Assembly (NCBI GenBank): GCA_000349905.1
Contig: KB722751.1
Location: forward strand, 313,394 to 377,393
Direction: 5' to 3'
Length of the DNA stretch: 64,000 nt
DNA from: Volvariella volvacea V23
Taxonomy: Eukaryota; Basidiomycota; Agaricomycetes; Agaricales; Pluteaceae
The notes under the pieces are model-generated. The model saw only the letters and a list, made by a program, of their open reading frames with translations. It ran no database searches and had not been told where the DNA came from. This document shows positions 34,404 to 46,480 of the stretch, piece after piece; the stretch's first letter is position 1; each line of letters begins with the position of its first letter. A program made the position numbers and the translations under genes.

Positions 34404-35794
34404 TAGCTCGTAAGCTCCCAATTGCCATCACTAGTCGTGAAAATTAACTCAAGCTCGTCACTAGCGAAAGGGGTATGTACTAAGGGTGTTGCATTTGTAG
34501 TGTTGGTTTGTAAAAATAGCTCGTAAATCTTGTAATGCCCTCGCCTAGATCAAATTTGCGTGTTTTTGTTTCCTTGTTCCACATCTACCCTGCAACCGAT
34601 GCAATCAATTATGAGCCTGCTGAGCCTTTTCAACTCTATAATAATGCAGAACGTATTTGTCCTGAAAAAGCCCACAATGATAAGGTCATACTTGTGTGGC
34701 TACGATGGACGTCTCGGGAAGCATGACAATTGAAGGCGTCGACCAATCGTTCGGTTGCTGGTATCGCTGATGCAGTACGCCATGGAAATTATCACCTTGT
34801 GATGTGAGAGTAGGTCATCAGACCATAGTCACCGACTAAAACGTGAAGAAATAGGAAAGAACCAAGGTCCAGTGGCGATGAGACATAATTCGAGAAATAA
34901 TGTATAATGCATTACTGATGAAATCGTTATCAATGTATATGTGATGGCCTATTTTATTACGTGAAAATTTCCCTGCTACTCCTGAGCGAATTATAAAGAG
35001 AACATGCGTGAAGGCATGCCATTGGTACGATCAATAAGGCAGAAATTATTGAACAGAGCGTTTCAACACCAGGGCTGACAAGGGCCTGATACACCCATTG
35101 GGTTACGTTATTTTCCAGAACGCTGGACAAGGTGTAACTTATGCATTTCCGCTCCCTCTCACGCTTGCTTGGAGAGAATAGATAAGGTGCAACACAGGTT
35201 CTCAAGTTACAGTCGCTCCGATGCAAGGTTGGCAATATTGTGGCATAATCCGGTGGCGTAGATAGAGTTTACCATGCACATATAGGTTCAGACATCGCTA
35301 AGGCTTACTATCCCAGGGTTAGGAACCAAATTCGATGTGGAAAATCAGATGGTACGATGTACGATACTCTAAAGACGGCACTGAACATTCAGCCTGAGCT
35401 CGTGTCTGCATCTCCTTACAGCGAGAATCGGAACCGAGAATGCTGCTTCCACCGACTTGCGATCCATACGACACGGAGTCACAGTTGCATCCGCTCGTGT
35501 TGGAGAATGAATGTAGGATACGGACAGAGATTTAGTTCTCAACCGCGTTCGGCAAGCATCCCATGTGTGCTTGCAATGCAATAACAACCATTTGAAAGGC
35601 GGACTATTTAAATACAACACCTTTATCGTCTTCAAAAGATTGTGGCTGTCTTCGCGAAAAATGCAAAACCTATTCATGGTACATACAGAATGCAAGATAA
35701 ACTAATCATGGAACGGGCATCACGCTCTTGCCGACTACGCCCTAACCACAAACGCAAGTTAGCATACCCTGTTACCAACCTAGTAGATCGAAGC
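34404..35794. other. Intergenic stretch without a supported gene
   Basis: ORFs of up to about 110 codons occur on both strands, with no recognisable domain or splice structure. I see no repeat shared with the cassettes here. Confidence 0.4.
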
Positions 35795-36532
35795 TTACAA
35801 TGGATTTTTGAACCCCTTTTCGACACCAAGTACGACCCCAACAATATCGGCACCAAAGTTCTTCTCTGTCCAGCGGTCGAGGCCCCACCAAGAGGATTTC
35901 TCCACAATATCCGCCCAGATAGTAATCGTGATAACGAGGACTTGGAAGCGACTCGAGCTGTTGGGATCTGGGACAGCAAAGAAGACCCTATACTCCCAAG
36001 CAGAGTTGGCCAACTCCCTTTCCGAGTCAAAGTCGAGGAAGCCGCTGCTATTGGAAACCTCTCTCAAATTGGTGAACACGTTTTGTATGATCGCAGATAG
36101 CTGGCTAGTATCCAACTTCACATTGAAGTTATTCCCCGCCCAGGAGCTAATGCTCGAACAAAGGGTTTCAACGGATTGAGTCTTCTGGGTAATCCTATTC
36201 GTATCCATCTTGTCTGCAGTAAGATCGTGTTTCGTCACCCCTTCGACTGCGAGTTGCAACATGAATCCCACCCAGTTGAAATAGGTGTGATTTCCATCGA
36301 AGGTCAAGAACTTCCCAACAAAACTGGTGACCTGCATGGCCGTCGGTATGAAATCCTCGGGAAGATTGCCAATAGGCTGAAATGGTACATCGGTCTCTGT
36401 TTTTAGGGAGACGTGAGCATAAGGTAAGGTCAAAAATGAATGAGTTCACGAACGTGCGGTAAGGAAGAGACTAGCGGAGACATCAGCAGTGGTCTCGGAT
36501 AAGCAGTAACGCAGCACTTACAGTATGTCCAT
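35795..36532 (-). CDS. Cyt-like pore-forming protein, divergent member (Cyt copy H)
   Basis: CDS complement(35795..36396, 36454..36470, 36522..36532), 209 aa. The exons of 11 and 17 nt match the family layout. The domain exon keeps FQPIGNLPEDFIPT, FNW, WEYRVFFAVP, SSWWGL and C-terminal KGFKNP, but the helical region and the KHDLTADKMD segment differ strongly from the other copies. The N-terminus (MDILLFLTA) is more hydrophobic than in its relatives but too short to call a signal peptide. The stop TAA lies inside a GTAAGC donor-like sequence. Lies between the fusion gene G and the divergent copy K. Confidence 0.8.
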
Positions 36533-36639
36533 GGCAAGAGTATGGTTGTGAGACACGATACAGCACGAAGAGTTCCAAAGGGATTGAAGTGATAGACGGT
36601 GATTACTCTCTACACGGGATATGAAAAAGCTAGTACTGT

Positions 36640-36930
36640 ACTCCCTTCAAACAAATCGAGCGGCCTACATTCCGCCTGTATGGACTCCTGTGGAACGTAG
36701 ATCGGAATTTTCAAGAATGACGGCACCGGGGGTGACGTCCTGGCTGCCCGTGCCCTTACAGCACTGTACCGGCGGACTTCAAAGTCCTTGCACGTTTCTT
36801 GATTTTCTCGATCTCATCAAAATAGTTCTTCGATTTCTATCATACCAAATCAGTCCATTCAATTTACTTCTCGTCCCATGATCTGCCTCATGATCACCGT
36901 AAGGGTATGCAGGGTAGAGTGTAGAGTTTG
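36640..36930 (+). repeat. Duplicated 3' flank of divergent Cyt genes, copy at K
   Basis: Shares pieces such as gatcgga-attt, taccggcgg-cttc, ccattcaattt-cttctc and catgatc-ccg with 56150-56400 (3' of copy L) and, in reverse, with 47625-47860 (3' of copy M). The three divergent Cyt genes were therefore duplicated with their downstream DNA. I see no gene in it or in the rest of 36533-37460. Confidence 0.6.
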
Positions 36931-37460
36931 GCATTTCCATTTTTCCAAGATTAGCATGAATCTAGAGTCAAAAAGAAGGAGAGAACATACCAATTGCGAT
37001 CGGCTTTCGAGGAGTATGAGTGAAAAGCATTACCATCAACTTTCTGTGCTTCGCGTGGTCGGCGAATCCTACATGCATACCCCGTGATAGGGCGGCATAT
37101 GATCTTCGCGATGAATCTTAGAACTGGAACTACTCGATGTGGTGGCATACAGTATGGAAGATCCTAAGTGACAAAGATCACCGCGGCAATTGAAACCCTG
37201 TAATCAGGCGGTGCCACAATGTACGATACGTTTTGTCCCTTGAAGTCACGAGTTCAGCTATTCTTATCTGATAGGCGGAATTTGAGTGGGTGGGGCGCGC
37301 ACAAGGGAACAAACTCCAGCATGACATCCGTTCGACACACGGTACATTTCAAAAGCGTCTGAATGTTACAAAGGCAAAAGGAATGCTACATTTACATCAA
37401 GATCTGCCATCGCATTTGAGGGCAAAGCAAACAAATTGAAAGAAATGCTCACTCACCAAA

Positions 37461-38162
37461 TTACGCGGAAAATCCTACAGCAACGACGAGGGTAATGACT
37501 TTGATGGAAACGCTACCCTCCTTGGTGATTTTGGGGGGAATGATGCCCCCCAACTTGACCTCCTTCTTATAGTGTCCACTCACACTCACAGTGGCCACAT
37601 CGACCCGGATGTAATTGGGCTTAGCGGAGGGCGCACCAACCAGGGCTCTATACTCCCTGGAGAGACTATGCTCGGTGACGCCCCTAGCACTAGGTTCCTG
37701 GCCATCCCACAAAGCGTCAAAGTCACGAACGACTGAGGTAAGGTCATTCGCCAGCTGAGACTGGTTGACCGCATTCTTGTCAACGAAGGGGGGAAGGAGC
37801 TGCATGACGCGATCGACTAGAATGGATACTTTGGCGTCGTCACCGCTCAACTTGAAGGGAAGAGCGTTGAAGTCTTCGGGGGCGATACGGTCTTTGTCGG
37901 CATCATTGACGTACGACCTGAAGTCGTTCCAGTTGAGATTGTCTCCGTTCAAGTAGCTCTGGGCCAACTTCTTGACTTGGTCGTATGTTGGGATGAGGTC
38001 GTCCGGGAGGTCGACGTACTCAAAGAAAGCTGGATTGCGGGGTAAGGTGGAGCAAGAAGCGAGAAACAAGGAGACTTACGGCTGATGATACGAGGAAAGG
38101 AGTTAACTCTCAGTCACTGCTGATGAGTTGCAAGACGAAGAATGAACTCACCTGGGGGACAT
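37461..38162 (-). CDS. Divergent Cyt-like protein, FFEY subfamily (Cyt copy K)
   Basis: Same subfamily as copies M and L. CDS complement(37461..38029, 38080..38081, 38152..38162), 193 aa. Recognisable by FFEYVDLPDDLIPTYDQV, NWNDFRSYV, the helical stretch SILVDRVMQLLPPFVD, REYRALVGAPS and a C-terminal ITLVVAVGFSA. It lacks the FQPVD start and the WWGL motif of typical copies but keeps their length and order of segments, so I assign it to the Cyt fold with less certainty. With canonical borders the frame closes only if a 2-nt exon (38080-38081) is used. GTGAGT follows the stop by a few bases. The upstream palindrome at about 38379 is shared with L and M. Confidence 0.72.
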
Positions 38163-38377
38163 TTCGTTGTACGACTGTGCAACAAAAGTGGTAGTTTGGA
38201 AAGAGTTCTTCAGTAATACGAAGAGTACGAAGAGCAATATGGGGAAGCCTAAGTAGTGCCCTCTGACACGTGCTGATGTCATCTAGATGGACTTCAAGAA
38301 GACTGACGGCTGAAATCAGATGACTACTAAGACCTCTTACCCTAAAATGTAGCATTGCATTCTCGCCTCACGAGTCG

Positions 38378-38402
38378 AGCGAACAGAATGTTCGAGAGGG
38401 AA
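38378..38402 (-). promoter_or_regulatory. Conserved CGAACA-n3-TGTTCG palindrome upstream of K
   Basis: The sequence gcgaacagaatgttcgagagggaag occurs about 215 bp upstream of the ATG of K, at about 205 bp upstream of L (57714-57738), and with one arm mismatch about 210 bp upstream of M (46248-46272). The block can also be read as alternating GAA/TTC pentamers, as in heat-shock elements. Confidence 0.55.
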
Positions 38403-38595
38403 GGAAATTGGCGTATCATAAATTCAGTCAGAGTTTACGTCAGAGACCCTCCTTTAGTACCCCACAACCAGAAGTGATTTCGAATGGCACAATTGAAGCA
38501 ACCGCTGTGATGGCAGAAAGAAAAGACGGCGATAAATTAAACCTTCACGGGAAATGCCTTCCTGGACAAGGTGGGTTTCCGAGTGGGGTACAAAT

Positions 38596-40345
38596 CTAAT
38601 TGTCCCCTCCATCTCCATCATCCTGCAACCACGGATCCTCGAGGAGCTCCTCCGCAGTAGGGCGTTCAGAAGGCAGCAACTTCATGCACCTCGCCATGAA
38701 TGCAAGTCCACCCTTCCGTTCCCGGTTAGCTATAGGAGCCAATCTAAAGTGATCGAGCAATATATCGAACATCGGTATCCTAACCCCATTATTAAGCGTG
38801 ACTTTCATCTTCTTGAGCATATCTGACAAGATCAAATTAATTGACACGTTCGCTCTGAATCAGCTGAGAGGTGCCGATTTGCACGTACTTGTTCCGGTAT
38901 CAAAGTACTCAGAAGTAAGTGGACAAGCCCCCAACAACTCCGGTGGGAAGGGTTGATTGGTGAACCACGACATCTGATATAGGATGAAATCATTCGATTC
39001 CGGCAAATCTTCACCTGCTTCATATGCCTGTTGAACCTCCAGTGGCCGCGTTGTCACCGGCCAAAGGATGTCGATCAACTCTGGTGGAGGGTTTGTCATA
39101 AATAAGAGGCGTTGCGTCAGGAGGTAAAATACCTATGAAGCAATACGAGCGTGAGAAGTCGTACATAACCATGAGGGGATTCAAAGTACTAGCACGCCAA
39201 TAGACCATATATCAGCAGATTGGTCCCAATCACCACCCAGGATGACCTCAGGCGGGTGTATGAATAAGGGACTCGACCATTCGTCGAGGGTCTTGGAGCC
39301 GATGAATTGGGCTTGACCAGATGTAAAATCAGCACTGACTTCACGAATTATCTATTGAAAATTGTATCATACCTCGAGTGAACTGAGATAAGACGAACCA
39401 CTGTTCCTCCAGTTTGTCCATGGGCGGCAACGGGAGTGGTCGGGATACCCACGGCGTCACTTCGTACCTTGCACTAGGAATGGGGTCGTATGTTTTCGCA
39501 GGATTTTGGGCGAGCCATCGTTCGATATCCAGAGTATAATCAACAGGGACCCTTATGCTCTCAGGCGTGATTCCTGCACAACCCAACAGAATGAAGGCAT
39601 CTCCAAAGGATGAACACAGTGCACCGACCTGTATGCGCCACACCGTTCTTATGCAAGTACGATACGGCCTTCAAGATGTCCTTCAAGATGAGTTTGACCA
39701 CGGGCGTGGGTAGTGTTTTCCCTTCGTCATATAGCGTCCGTCCTATATCCAGAACGCTGCAGCGCAGCAGGTCAAGGACGAGACAAAGGTGCGACCCATC
39801 GGCTTCGTCAGTTCCAGTATGATAGAAATGATCAACGAGGGTGCTGCAATTGTGCTCTGCCGTGAACTCTCCCAATGCTCTGTATACATCCAGCTCCCGC
39901 AGTCGATGGTTCACGTTAAGCGCACTGACAGTTCCACTCAGAACCTTGAGCGCAACGAATTGATTCAATCTACGGACACGAACAACTCGGGCTCAAAATA
40001 CCAATAAATCAGTGATGAGCCTTACACGTTATCTTTGGCGAGCCACACGCTCGACGTGGTACCATATCCCAACTTTTGCTTGACCTCGTATCACCCATCA
40101 GGCCCAAGCACATCCCCAACTCCTCCTTGGAAAAAGCCAAACCCAGAATCGGCAGGCAGACCGAGTGGTTCCTCTGGAAAAGCGAGAGCTACGTCATCGT
40201 CTTCACGAGCTTGTACTCTGGCAGTCCAACGCGCCCTCGGACTGGACGAAAAGTTTCGACGGTGTTGAAGACGACGGCAGGGAGTATGAGTCCAATACTT
40301 TGAAGATGAGGACGAGAGTAGTGATCGGATTAGAGGAAATCGCAT
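38596..40345 (-). pseudogene. SRPK-like kinase homologue with one in-frame stop (kinase copy 2)
   Basis: Six exons can be followed: complement(38596..38822, 38889..39132, 39190..39338, 39373..39573, 39629..39969, 40026..40345), all junctions in frame. The single defect is a TGA at 40091-40093 in exon 1 at the site where relatives have Arg before YELKQK; CGA to TGA is a CpG transition. Features: basic leader, EEPLGLPA, glycine loop KLGYGTTSSVWL, VALKVL lysine, hinge LCLVLDL, and a C-lobe end FMARCMKLLPSERPTAEELLEDPWL. The catalytic loop reads HTGITPESI where active relatives have HTDIKPDNI, so Asp, Lys and Asn are lost; the DFG site reads DFT. So even if read through it should be a pseudokinase. 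It lies just upstream of copy K. Confidence 0.75.
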
Positions 40346-40929
40346 AGAGGGTGCCTTGGGTGTTGAGAACGAAAAGGGGTGGCCTGCTAACGATGGTTAG
40401 TGCCTGGTATAACCCTCATAATCCTGGAATTTACCGCACGGCCAGTGCATAACCTTCTTTCGCTCCTATCACCCTCAAAATTCAATTACCTCCACATCGA
40501 TCCTTCCGCTCCTGACTGGTAACATCCTGGTTCGAGCCTCTTGCGATTGACAAATCTAGAGGACGCGCGTTTCAGCGCCGATGGCTTGATGGAGTGCGAT
40601 GATTTCGAGCGCTTCCATGGCGCTTTTCTCGTTCGTGAGTGGGCATTGCAAGCTAGGAGGAAGTTCGTACACCGCCCAAAATTACTTGGAAACTGAATGG
40701 GCGCCGGCGCTAGACCAGAGAGGCACTGGTGGCAAGGCGTTATGGTACGTCACGTGCTTGAATGTAACGCGCCATTCGCGCTGTCGCGCTTTTGCTCACC
40801 GCAAAACCGAGGTGTAAAGTCAATTCCTTTTGACATACGGCTAAAGCGTTATGCTACTACACCACTGTAGCTCAACAGAATGTAGGTCAATTGATTCTCA
40901 CCACTGGCTGTGGCGCCACCGAACAGGCA

Positions 40930-42808
40930 TCAGTCGTCCCGCAACCATGGGTCTTCAAGGAGTTCCTCCGCCGTAGCCCGATTGCTGGGCATCAGCCTCA
41001 AGCACCGAGCTAGAAAAGCGGCCGCGCTCTTACGCTCCTCGTCCGTCGTCTGCGTCGCCCCATAATGCTCCAGCAATATCTCAAATACTCTGTTGGAGCC
41101 TCCTTTCGGGTCAATGCCGCTACGGTCCAGCTTTCTACTCTCGAGAATCACTAAATCGGAGTTAGCATTAGTGTAACAGCGTAACAGCATAACGAAACGT
41201 GGGTGGACGCACACGCGTGGACATCTGCTTCAGGGTATCCCTTCATGCGCATGAACACCTCCAAACATTCGGGTGACATATCAAATCCGTCGCAAAAGAT
41301 CGCCATTTGGTAGAAGACATATGCGGCAGAATCCCTCGGCTCATTGCTTGCGCTCAATATGTGGACCAGCTCAGGAGAAGCCGGCTCTGTGTCTACAGCC
41401 GCAAGCCCTTCAACAAGTGCCGCTCCAAACGTCGGCGGTTGTTGCGTGGTGAACAGGTCTTTCAAGGTGAGCAGCTTGTAGAGCTGTATAAAGGGAACTA
41501 TATGAGAAGAGTGTTCAGATGATGGAGGAGTCGAAGGCTTACCAAGAGTCTGACAGCCCAGATATCGACCGACTTATCCCATTCATTACCAGTAATATAT
41601 TCCGGTGGTCGCAGTGCGAAAGGGTATGATCCAGTATAGGGGAACATTGGAGAATCAACGAACTCGGCTACAGATGATAGGTCCGCGTCAGTCACTGTCA
41701 TATGCCCCAGACGGGCATAAGCAGAAGATGCAAAGAGAATGACAACATACCCTCTCTAAACGTATGTAGAACAAACCACCTTTCCTGGAGCTTGTCAATA
41801 GGGGGAATAGGAAACGGATGGGATTCCCAAGTCGTTACTTCATAATCAATGCTAGGGACTGGTTCGTACGTCTTTGGAGGATTTTGCTCGAGCCATTTCT
41901 CGATGTCGAGACCGGAATCACCGACAGCCATGGAGACACACTCAGGCGCAATACCTATCCGATTTGTGTGCATATAATGAGATTGAGAGCTGGCTCGAGC
42001 GCACAACACGCTAAGCGAAAATAACTCACATCTATGCGCAATGCCCTTCCTATGCAAATACGCAACCGCCCTCAGAATATCATTCATCACAAGCTTAACC
42101 ACAGGAAGTGCGAGTGTTTTCCCTTCGCCGTCCAGCTTATCTATCACATGGTAAAGGTTGGATTGAAGCACGTCGTACACTAGACAGAGGTGTTGTCCGT
42201 CTGCTTCGTCCACCCCGCGAATGAGAAAGTAGTCGAGTAGTACACTGCAGTTGTGCTCAGCTGCCCCGGCACCTAGGCAATGGTGTACCTCCAGGTCTTT
42301 GTACCTGCCTCTTGCGTACCATATGGTACTGCAACCGGTGACGATTTTCACCATAACAAAACGATCAAGCCTATATGCGCATAATTCAACCACCATGAGT
42401 ACCAAACACTGACTCGAAGGAAAGAAAGACCCCATACAACGTATCCCTTGCCAGCCATGAAGTCGACAACGTGCCATAGTGAAGTTTCTGCTTCAACTCG
42501 TACCGATCTTCGTGCCCAATTCTGTCGCCAGGACCTCCTTGGTAGAAGCCAGCCTCATGTATGGCTGGAATACCCAAGGGTTCCTCCGGGAACGTGAAGG
42601 CGACCTTACGTCCTGTATCAAGATCCTCGTATTCAGCACAGGTAGAGAAATGCCGCAAGCGGGTGACTTTAAGCCCAATTGTCGCGTGTGCCCAGGTACT
42701 GCGCCATGCTTGAAGCCCAAATTGGGGCCCACGACGCTCGTTCAAAGGGTGTTTGAACGTAGTCAGATTTCTGAGGAGGATTTGGGGAAATGAACGTAGA
42801 AATCGCAT
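40930..42808 (-). CDS. SRPK-like pseudokinase (kinase copy 4)
   Basis: CDS complement(40930..41150, 41213..41483, 41543..41694, 41751..41954, 42030..42370, 42438..42808), 519 aa, no internal stop. The N-terminus (MRFLRSFPQILLRN) is basic and free of acidic residues, which fits a mitochondrial leader. EEPLGIPA, KLHYGTLSTSWL, a retained MVKIV lysine and the hinge LCLVYDV follow. The catalytic loop is HRCIAPECV instead of HTDIKPDNI, losing the catalytic Asp, the following Lys and the metal-binding Asn; the DFG site is DLS. The C-lobe is well kept: PPEYITG, WDKSVDIW and ARCLRLMPSNRATAEELLEDPWL. It probably binds or scaffolds rather than phosphorylates, which is inference. It is the downstream neighbour of kinase copy 2 in tandem. 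Confidence 0.8.
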
Positions 42809-43710
42809 GTCGCAAGGGTGCGAGGCAGGACTTGTGGACGCGCGTGTGCTCTGAGTTTGAGAAGACCGTCATCATCACGTGCAGAATACTGGTAGGCGTT
42901 TTTCCTCTAGCGATGAAGACTGAGGGCGGTGGTACAATTTGGGAGTCTTTTCTTGCTTCTACTACCCGAATCGAGTTGCGCCGCACAGGTTTATCCTTGG
43001 GTAGAAATACAAGACGCGCATTGAATGCTCGCGACCATGTCCATCCACGTTTTGACGCAGCAGGAAATTGCTGTACGGTCGTGAAGTGCGTTCGGTTTAA
43101 CGTAGATGTAACCTCATTGTTTGCATAGCCGTGTTCTCTCAATTAAGTATTCAAGTCACAAAAGCACAGTTATTGCCTCGTTTATTGATAGGAGCCTCAT
43201 TGTTGCCTCGGCTCAAAAGTTCTCGCGCTTCCAAGTCACGAGCACTACTTTAACAACACTTGGAAGTTATCAAAGCGAGGAGTACACCGGTCCAATGCCA
43301 CCTCAGCTCTCAGCACTGCATCAGATTCCTCCGAAGCTTTGAGCATTGTGCGCATATCCGTGCCTTATTTCAACCGACGCAGGAAATAAAACCCCAGCTA
43401 AGGTGGTTCTAGTGTGTTCCGAGCAGGGTGCATATACTACCTCTCTTCGCTTTGGCCTTTTATATATCCATCTATTTCTTTATACCGCCCCAGAATTCAA
43501 TGCCGAGAAATGGGCCTAAATCCTGCGCCCCTCAACAACACCTTTTATGCACGTCCAGCAGTAGAGCCATCAATCGGGGCGGCCGGCTCCTCAACGGCAC
43601 ACAGCCCTCCGTCCCTTCCAGTGCTGGGAGCTGTAGCGCCCACAGTGCTTAGGATTATTGAGATTAGCGCGTGCATCTTACTTCGCCTCTCAGAGCCTGC
43701 AGGTTCTCAG
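42809..43710. other. Intergenic stretch between kinase copy 4 and the zinc-finger gene
   Basis: The region contains the divergent promoters of kinase copy 4 and the zinc-finger gene. Open frames of up to about 150 codons on the minus strand overlap the 5' end of the kinase gene and have no recognisable domain. Confidence 0.35.
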
Positions 43711-43718
43711 TATATATA
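43711..43718 (+). promoter_or_regulatory. TATA box of the zinc-finger gene
   Basis: TATATATA lies about 75 bp upstream of the ATG at 43788. Confidence 0.5.
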
Positions 43719-43787
43719 GACCCATGAGCTGTCCAGATAAATCCCAACGATCCACCTACTCTCTCAAGTATAAACTCGTCAGCAACC

Positions 43788-44895
43788 ATGGTTTCCAATC
43801 TCGACCTCAACATTGATAACAACGACTTGTTCTGTTCAAGTGGGCTATACGAATATCAACACAATCAGCTCTTCGAGTTTGTCAATCCTATCTACGCGAG
43901 CCATTATCAACTTTGGGATCAAGATGATATATCGTCCTGGTCCGACTTTCATTCTTGGAATTGGCAAGATGATCTTGTTTACCCGCCACTATACGCCACG
44001 GAAGAGTTGCCTCAAAATTCCGGGTATGGCACACATTTTAACTGTGGTTTCACTACAAACTCGAACACTGGTATTGTCTCAACAACTCCGTAAGTATTTA
44101 TTTGGGACCAGAGTATGTGCACCACTAATCCCAATGTGACCAGGAATACCAGAAATATGCTCTCCAACCCAGTCATCGCTACAGATTCTTATGGTCACGG
44201 ACATAATTCGAACGCGACTGGATATGAAATATCGGACAACTCGAGTACAAATACTGTACTACAAACACTATCATCGACGGCTACACCGAATATGAACCAA
44301 TTAACTCCCCTTTCTCGAGGCACTCATCACCGCAAAGCGGGCAACAGAAGTCCCAAGTACCGAGGCTCGATCTTCAAAAAACAGAAGGTAACCGAGCCAA
44401 TAGTACAGGATGACGCTGGTACCCGTCATACAGTGCAGGCCGTCTCGCATGGGTCACCATATGCATATCCGCGAAGCACACCAGCCCGCCACAAAGCCAC
44501 GATTCTAGGCGCGCACAACAAGGACTATGCTCGGACAATGTCCTCGTGCCCTGAATGTCCTAGCGTCGTGAGAGGAAAACGACTCGCAGACTTTCAGAGG
44601 CACTTGAGGACACATTGTCAGAAGACAGTGAGGTGCGTCGGTCGTCTACTTGGCGTGGACGTGGATCCGGGGGGCGTGGGTGTGAGTGGAGGTACGAGTG
44701 TCATTGGGAAGGCAGGAATTCGAGTGGGGGGGATGTGGGGGGATGTTTTCGAGGAAGGACGGGTTGAGGCGCCATTTATTGCATTCCGAGGATTGCTTAC
44801 CTGATGCTGAGATGTTTCCTGAACTTGAAGACAAGACCATACGGAGGTTGGCCAAGATGATATATGCGTTGAGCAACAATAGCTGCGGACAATAG
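43788..44895 (+). CDS. C2H2 zinc-finger protein, probable transcription factor
   Basis: CDS about join(43788..44089, 44144..44632, 44712..44895), 324 aa. The N-terminal half is rich in Asn, Asp, Ser and aromatic residues (SSWSDFHSWNWQDD), as in activation domains. A basic stretch (KYRGSIFKKQKV) could be a nuclear localisation signal. A finger CPEC...FQRHLRTH is clear near residue 240. A second finger, GGCGGMFSRKDGLRRHLLH, follows across the last intron. Its first Cys is not certain: splicing at 44632/44712 gives only one Cys, whereas a donor at 44636 would retain a Cys but needs another acceptor. No paralogue is seen in the window. Confidence 0.7.
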
Positions 44896-46247
44896 CGTCT
44901 TGGAAACGCCATTGTGTTTTTGTTTTGCTTATGTTGTGCATGTGCTTGAATATCTATTTCTCCGTTAAGTTTATGTTAGTTATCCCCGAATAGGAGTAAA
45001 TTGACTATTTTGAGCGATAATAAGATGTGAGAGGAGAAAACGACAAAGATCAACGAGGTCCTACAAGGTTTCTGGAGCAAAATTGAGGGGATGATTGCAT
45101 GTGTATGAGGGAAGTACGATTTATGGATCATAGTGAGTGATGTGCACTGCGAAGATGGTTGACATCACTTGCGAAATCATCCTTTTGTAGATCAAGGACA
45201 GGCGAATAAGGATACAAATGGATCACTGATTGAGGGTTTCCTCTAAGTTGATCCATTAGATCGGATTTGTTCCAGAGGCAGAGATATAGCAGCGACCAGG
45301 AAATAGACTTCATATTGTAAGGAGGATTAGGGGCAGGCAAATTCTTGCGCCAGCCCAGTTTCAGGTAAAGCAAGAAACATGGACGTCGATCCTTAAAAAA
45401 TTTAGTTGCTGGTGGTCATCGTGTAATTTCACGCGCCCGATGACACAGAGAAACCAAGCATCTCAGTGCGAAACGTAAGGTAAGTCGTTTGCTGATTCTT
45501 TCAATTGTCCTGTGGTTCAGTCGCTACTCTCTAGGGGTCGGTATTACGTAGGGCTAATAATGCTCCTTGAACTTACCACCTGTTCAGACTCTATCAATGC
45601 TCTCGTATTATTATATAGACCGGTTTTTATTCTAATGACGGGGGATGCAAGTGGAAATTGTCGCTGGCCATCGTTCGATGCCGAGGTTAGCGGAATCCAC
45701 CAAGCATGCGCATTGCTTTTGAGTTGTATCATGTGAGCGTGACTACGGGCGCACGTGATCTATCATAACGCGTAGCCTTGGTGCTCGCCATGGCGCTCTC
45801 CTGTTCTGCCCTCGCCTATACACCTGTCTTGCTGCAGATACATCCATGTGAGATTTGCGACTGCGTTCGTTATTATCTCTTTAACCGTATGATGCGGAGA
45901 CTGTACGAGACTGATATTCGGTTTACCGCCGTTGAACTTCATCTTAAGGGGACTCCTCTGTCTTGTTACGGTGTATTTACATTCACGATAGGATACACGA
46001 AGATCGTACATACTGGTCAGCCCTACAACTGCAAGAAATAGGTATGACAATTTGGCTCGCACCGCGCACTCATGTTCAATTTGGTGAGGTGTCACCCTAA
46101 GATGTAGTTTCCGTCTCCTGTTCTACCAACAGAATGATGTTGTAATTCCTCGATGCTCAACCAAACTGTGGGGTGCAGTATTCGTGAAGCAAGGTTCATC
46201 TGCTAAACTTGACGTAAAATCTAATGATGTTTGGAACAGTCAACTCA
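44896..46247. other. Intergenic stretch without a supported gene
   Basis: Some ORFs of 75-110 codons are present on both strands, but none shows a domain or splice pattern. The part nearest copy M belongs to its upstream region. Confidence 0.35.
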
Positions 46248-46272
46248 CTTCCCTCTCGAACATTCTATTCGC
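46248..46272 (+). promoter_or_regulatory. Conserved palindrome upstream of Cyt copy M
   Basis: Same element as at 38378 and 57714, in the orientation expected for this plus-strand gene, about 210 bp before the ATG. One arm has a mismatch (TATTCG instead of TGTTCG). Confidence 0.5.
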
Positions 46273-46480
46273 CCCCTTTCTAGGTGATCATGCAGTGTTC
46301 TGCATTCCAGTGTACGGAATGGCCTTTCTTCATCTGATTTCAGTTATCAGCGGCTCATAGTGGAATTACATTTAGATAACACCAGCAAGCCTAGGTTGTT
46401 ACTTAAAGGCGCACTTTGCATTTCGTTCCTCAAAACTCTGGTCAGATCAACATAGTTTCTACTACACACAACTCAGCAAA

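Noticed and set aside
40520..40560. tRNA-like T-loop (ggttcgagcc)
   Set aside because: No matching acceptor or anticodon stem around it; chance match.
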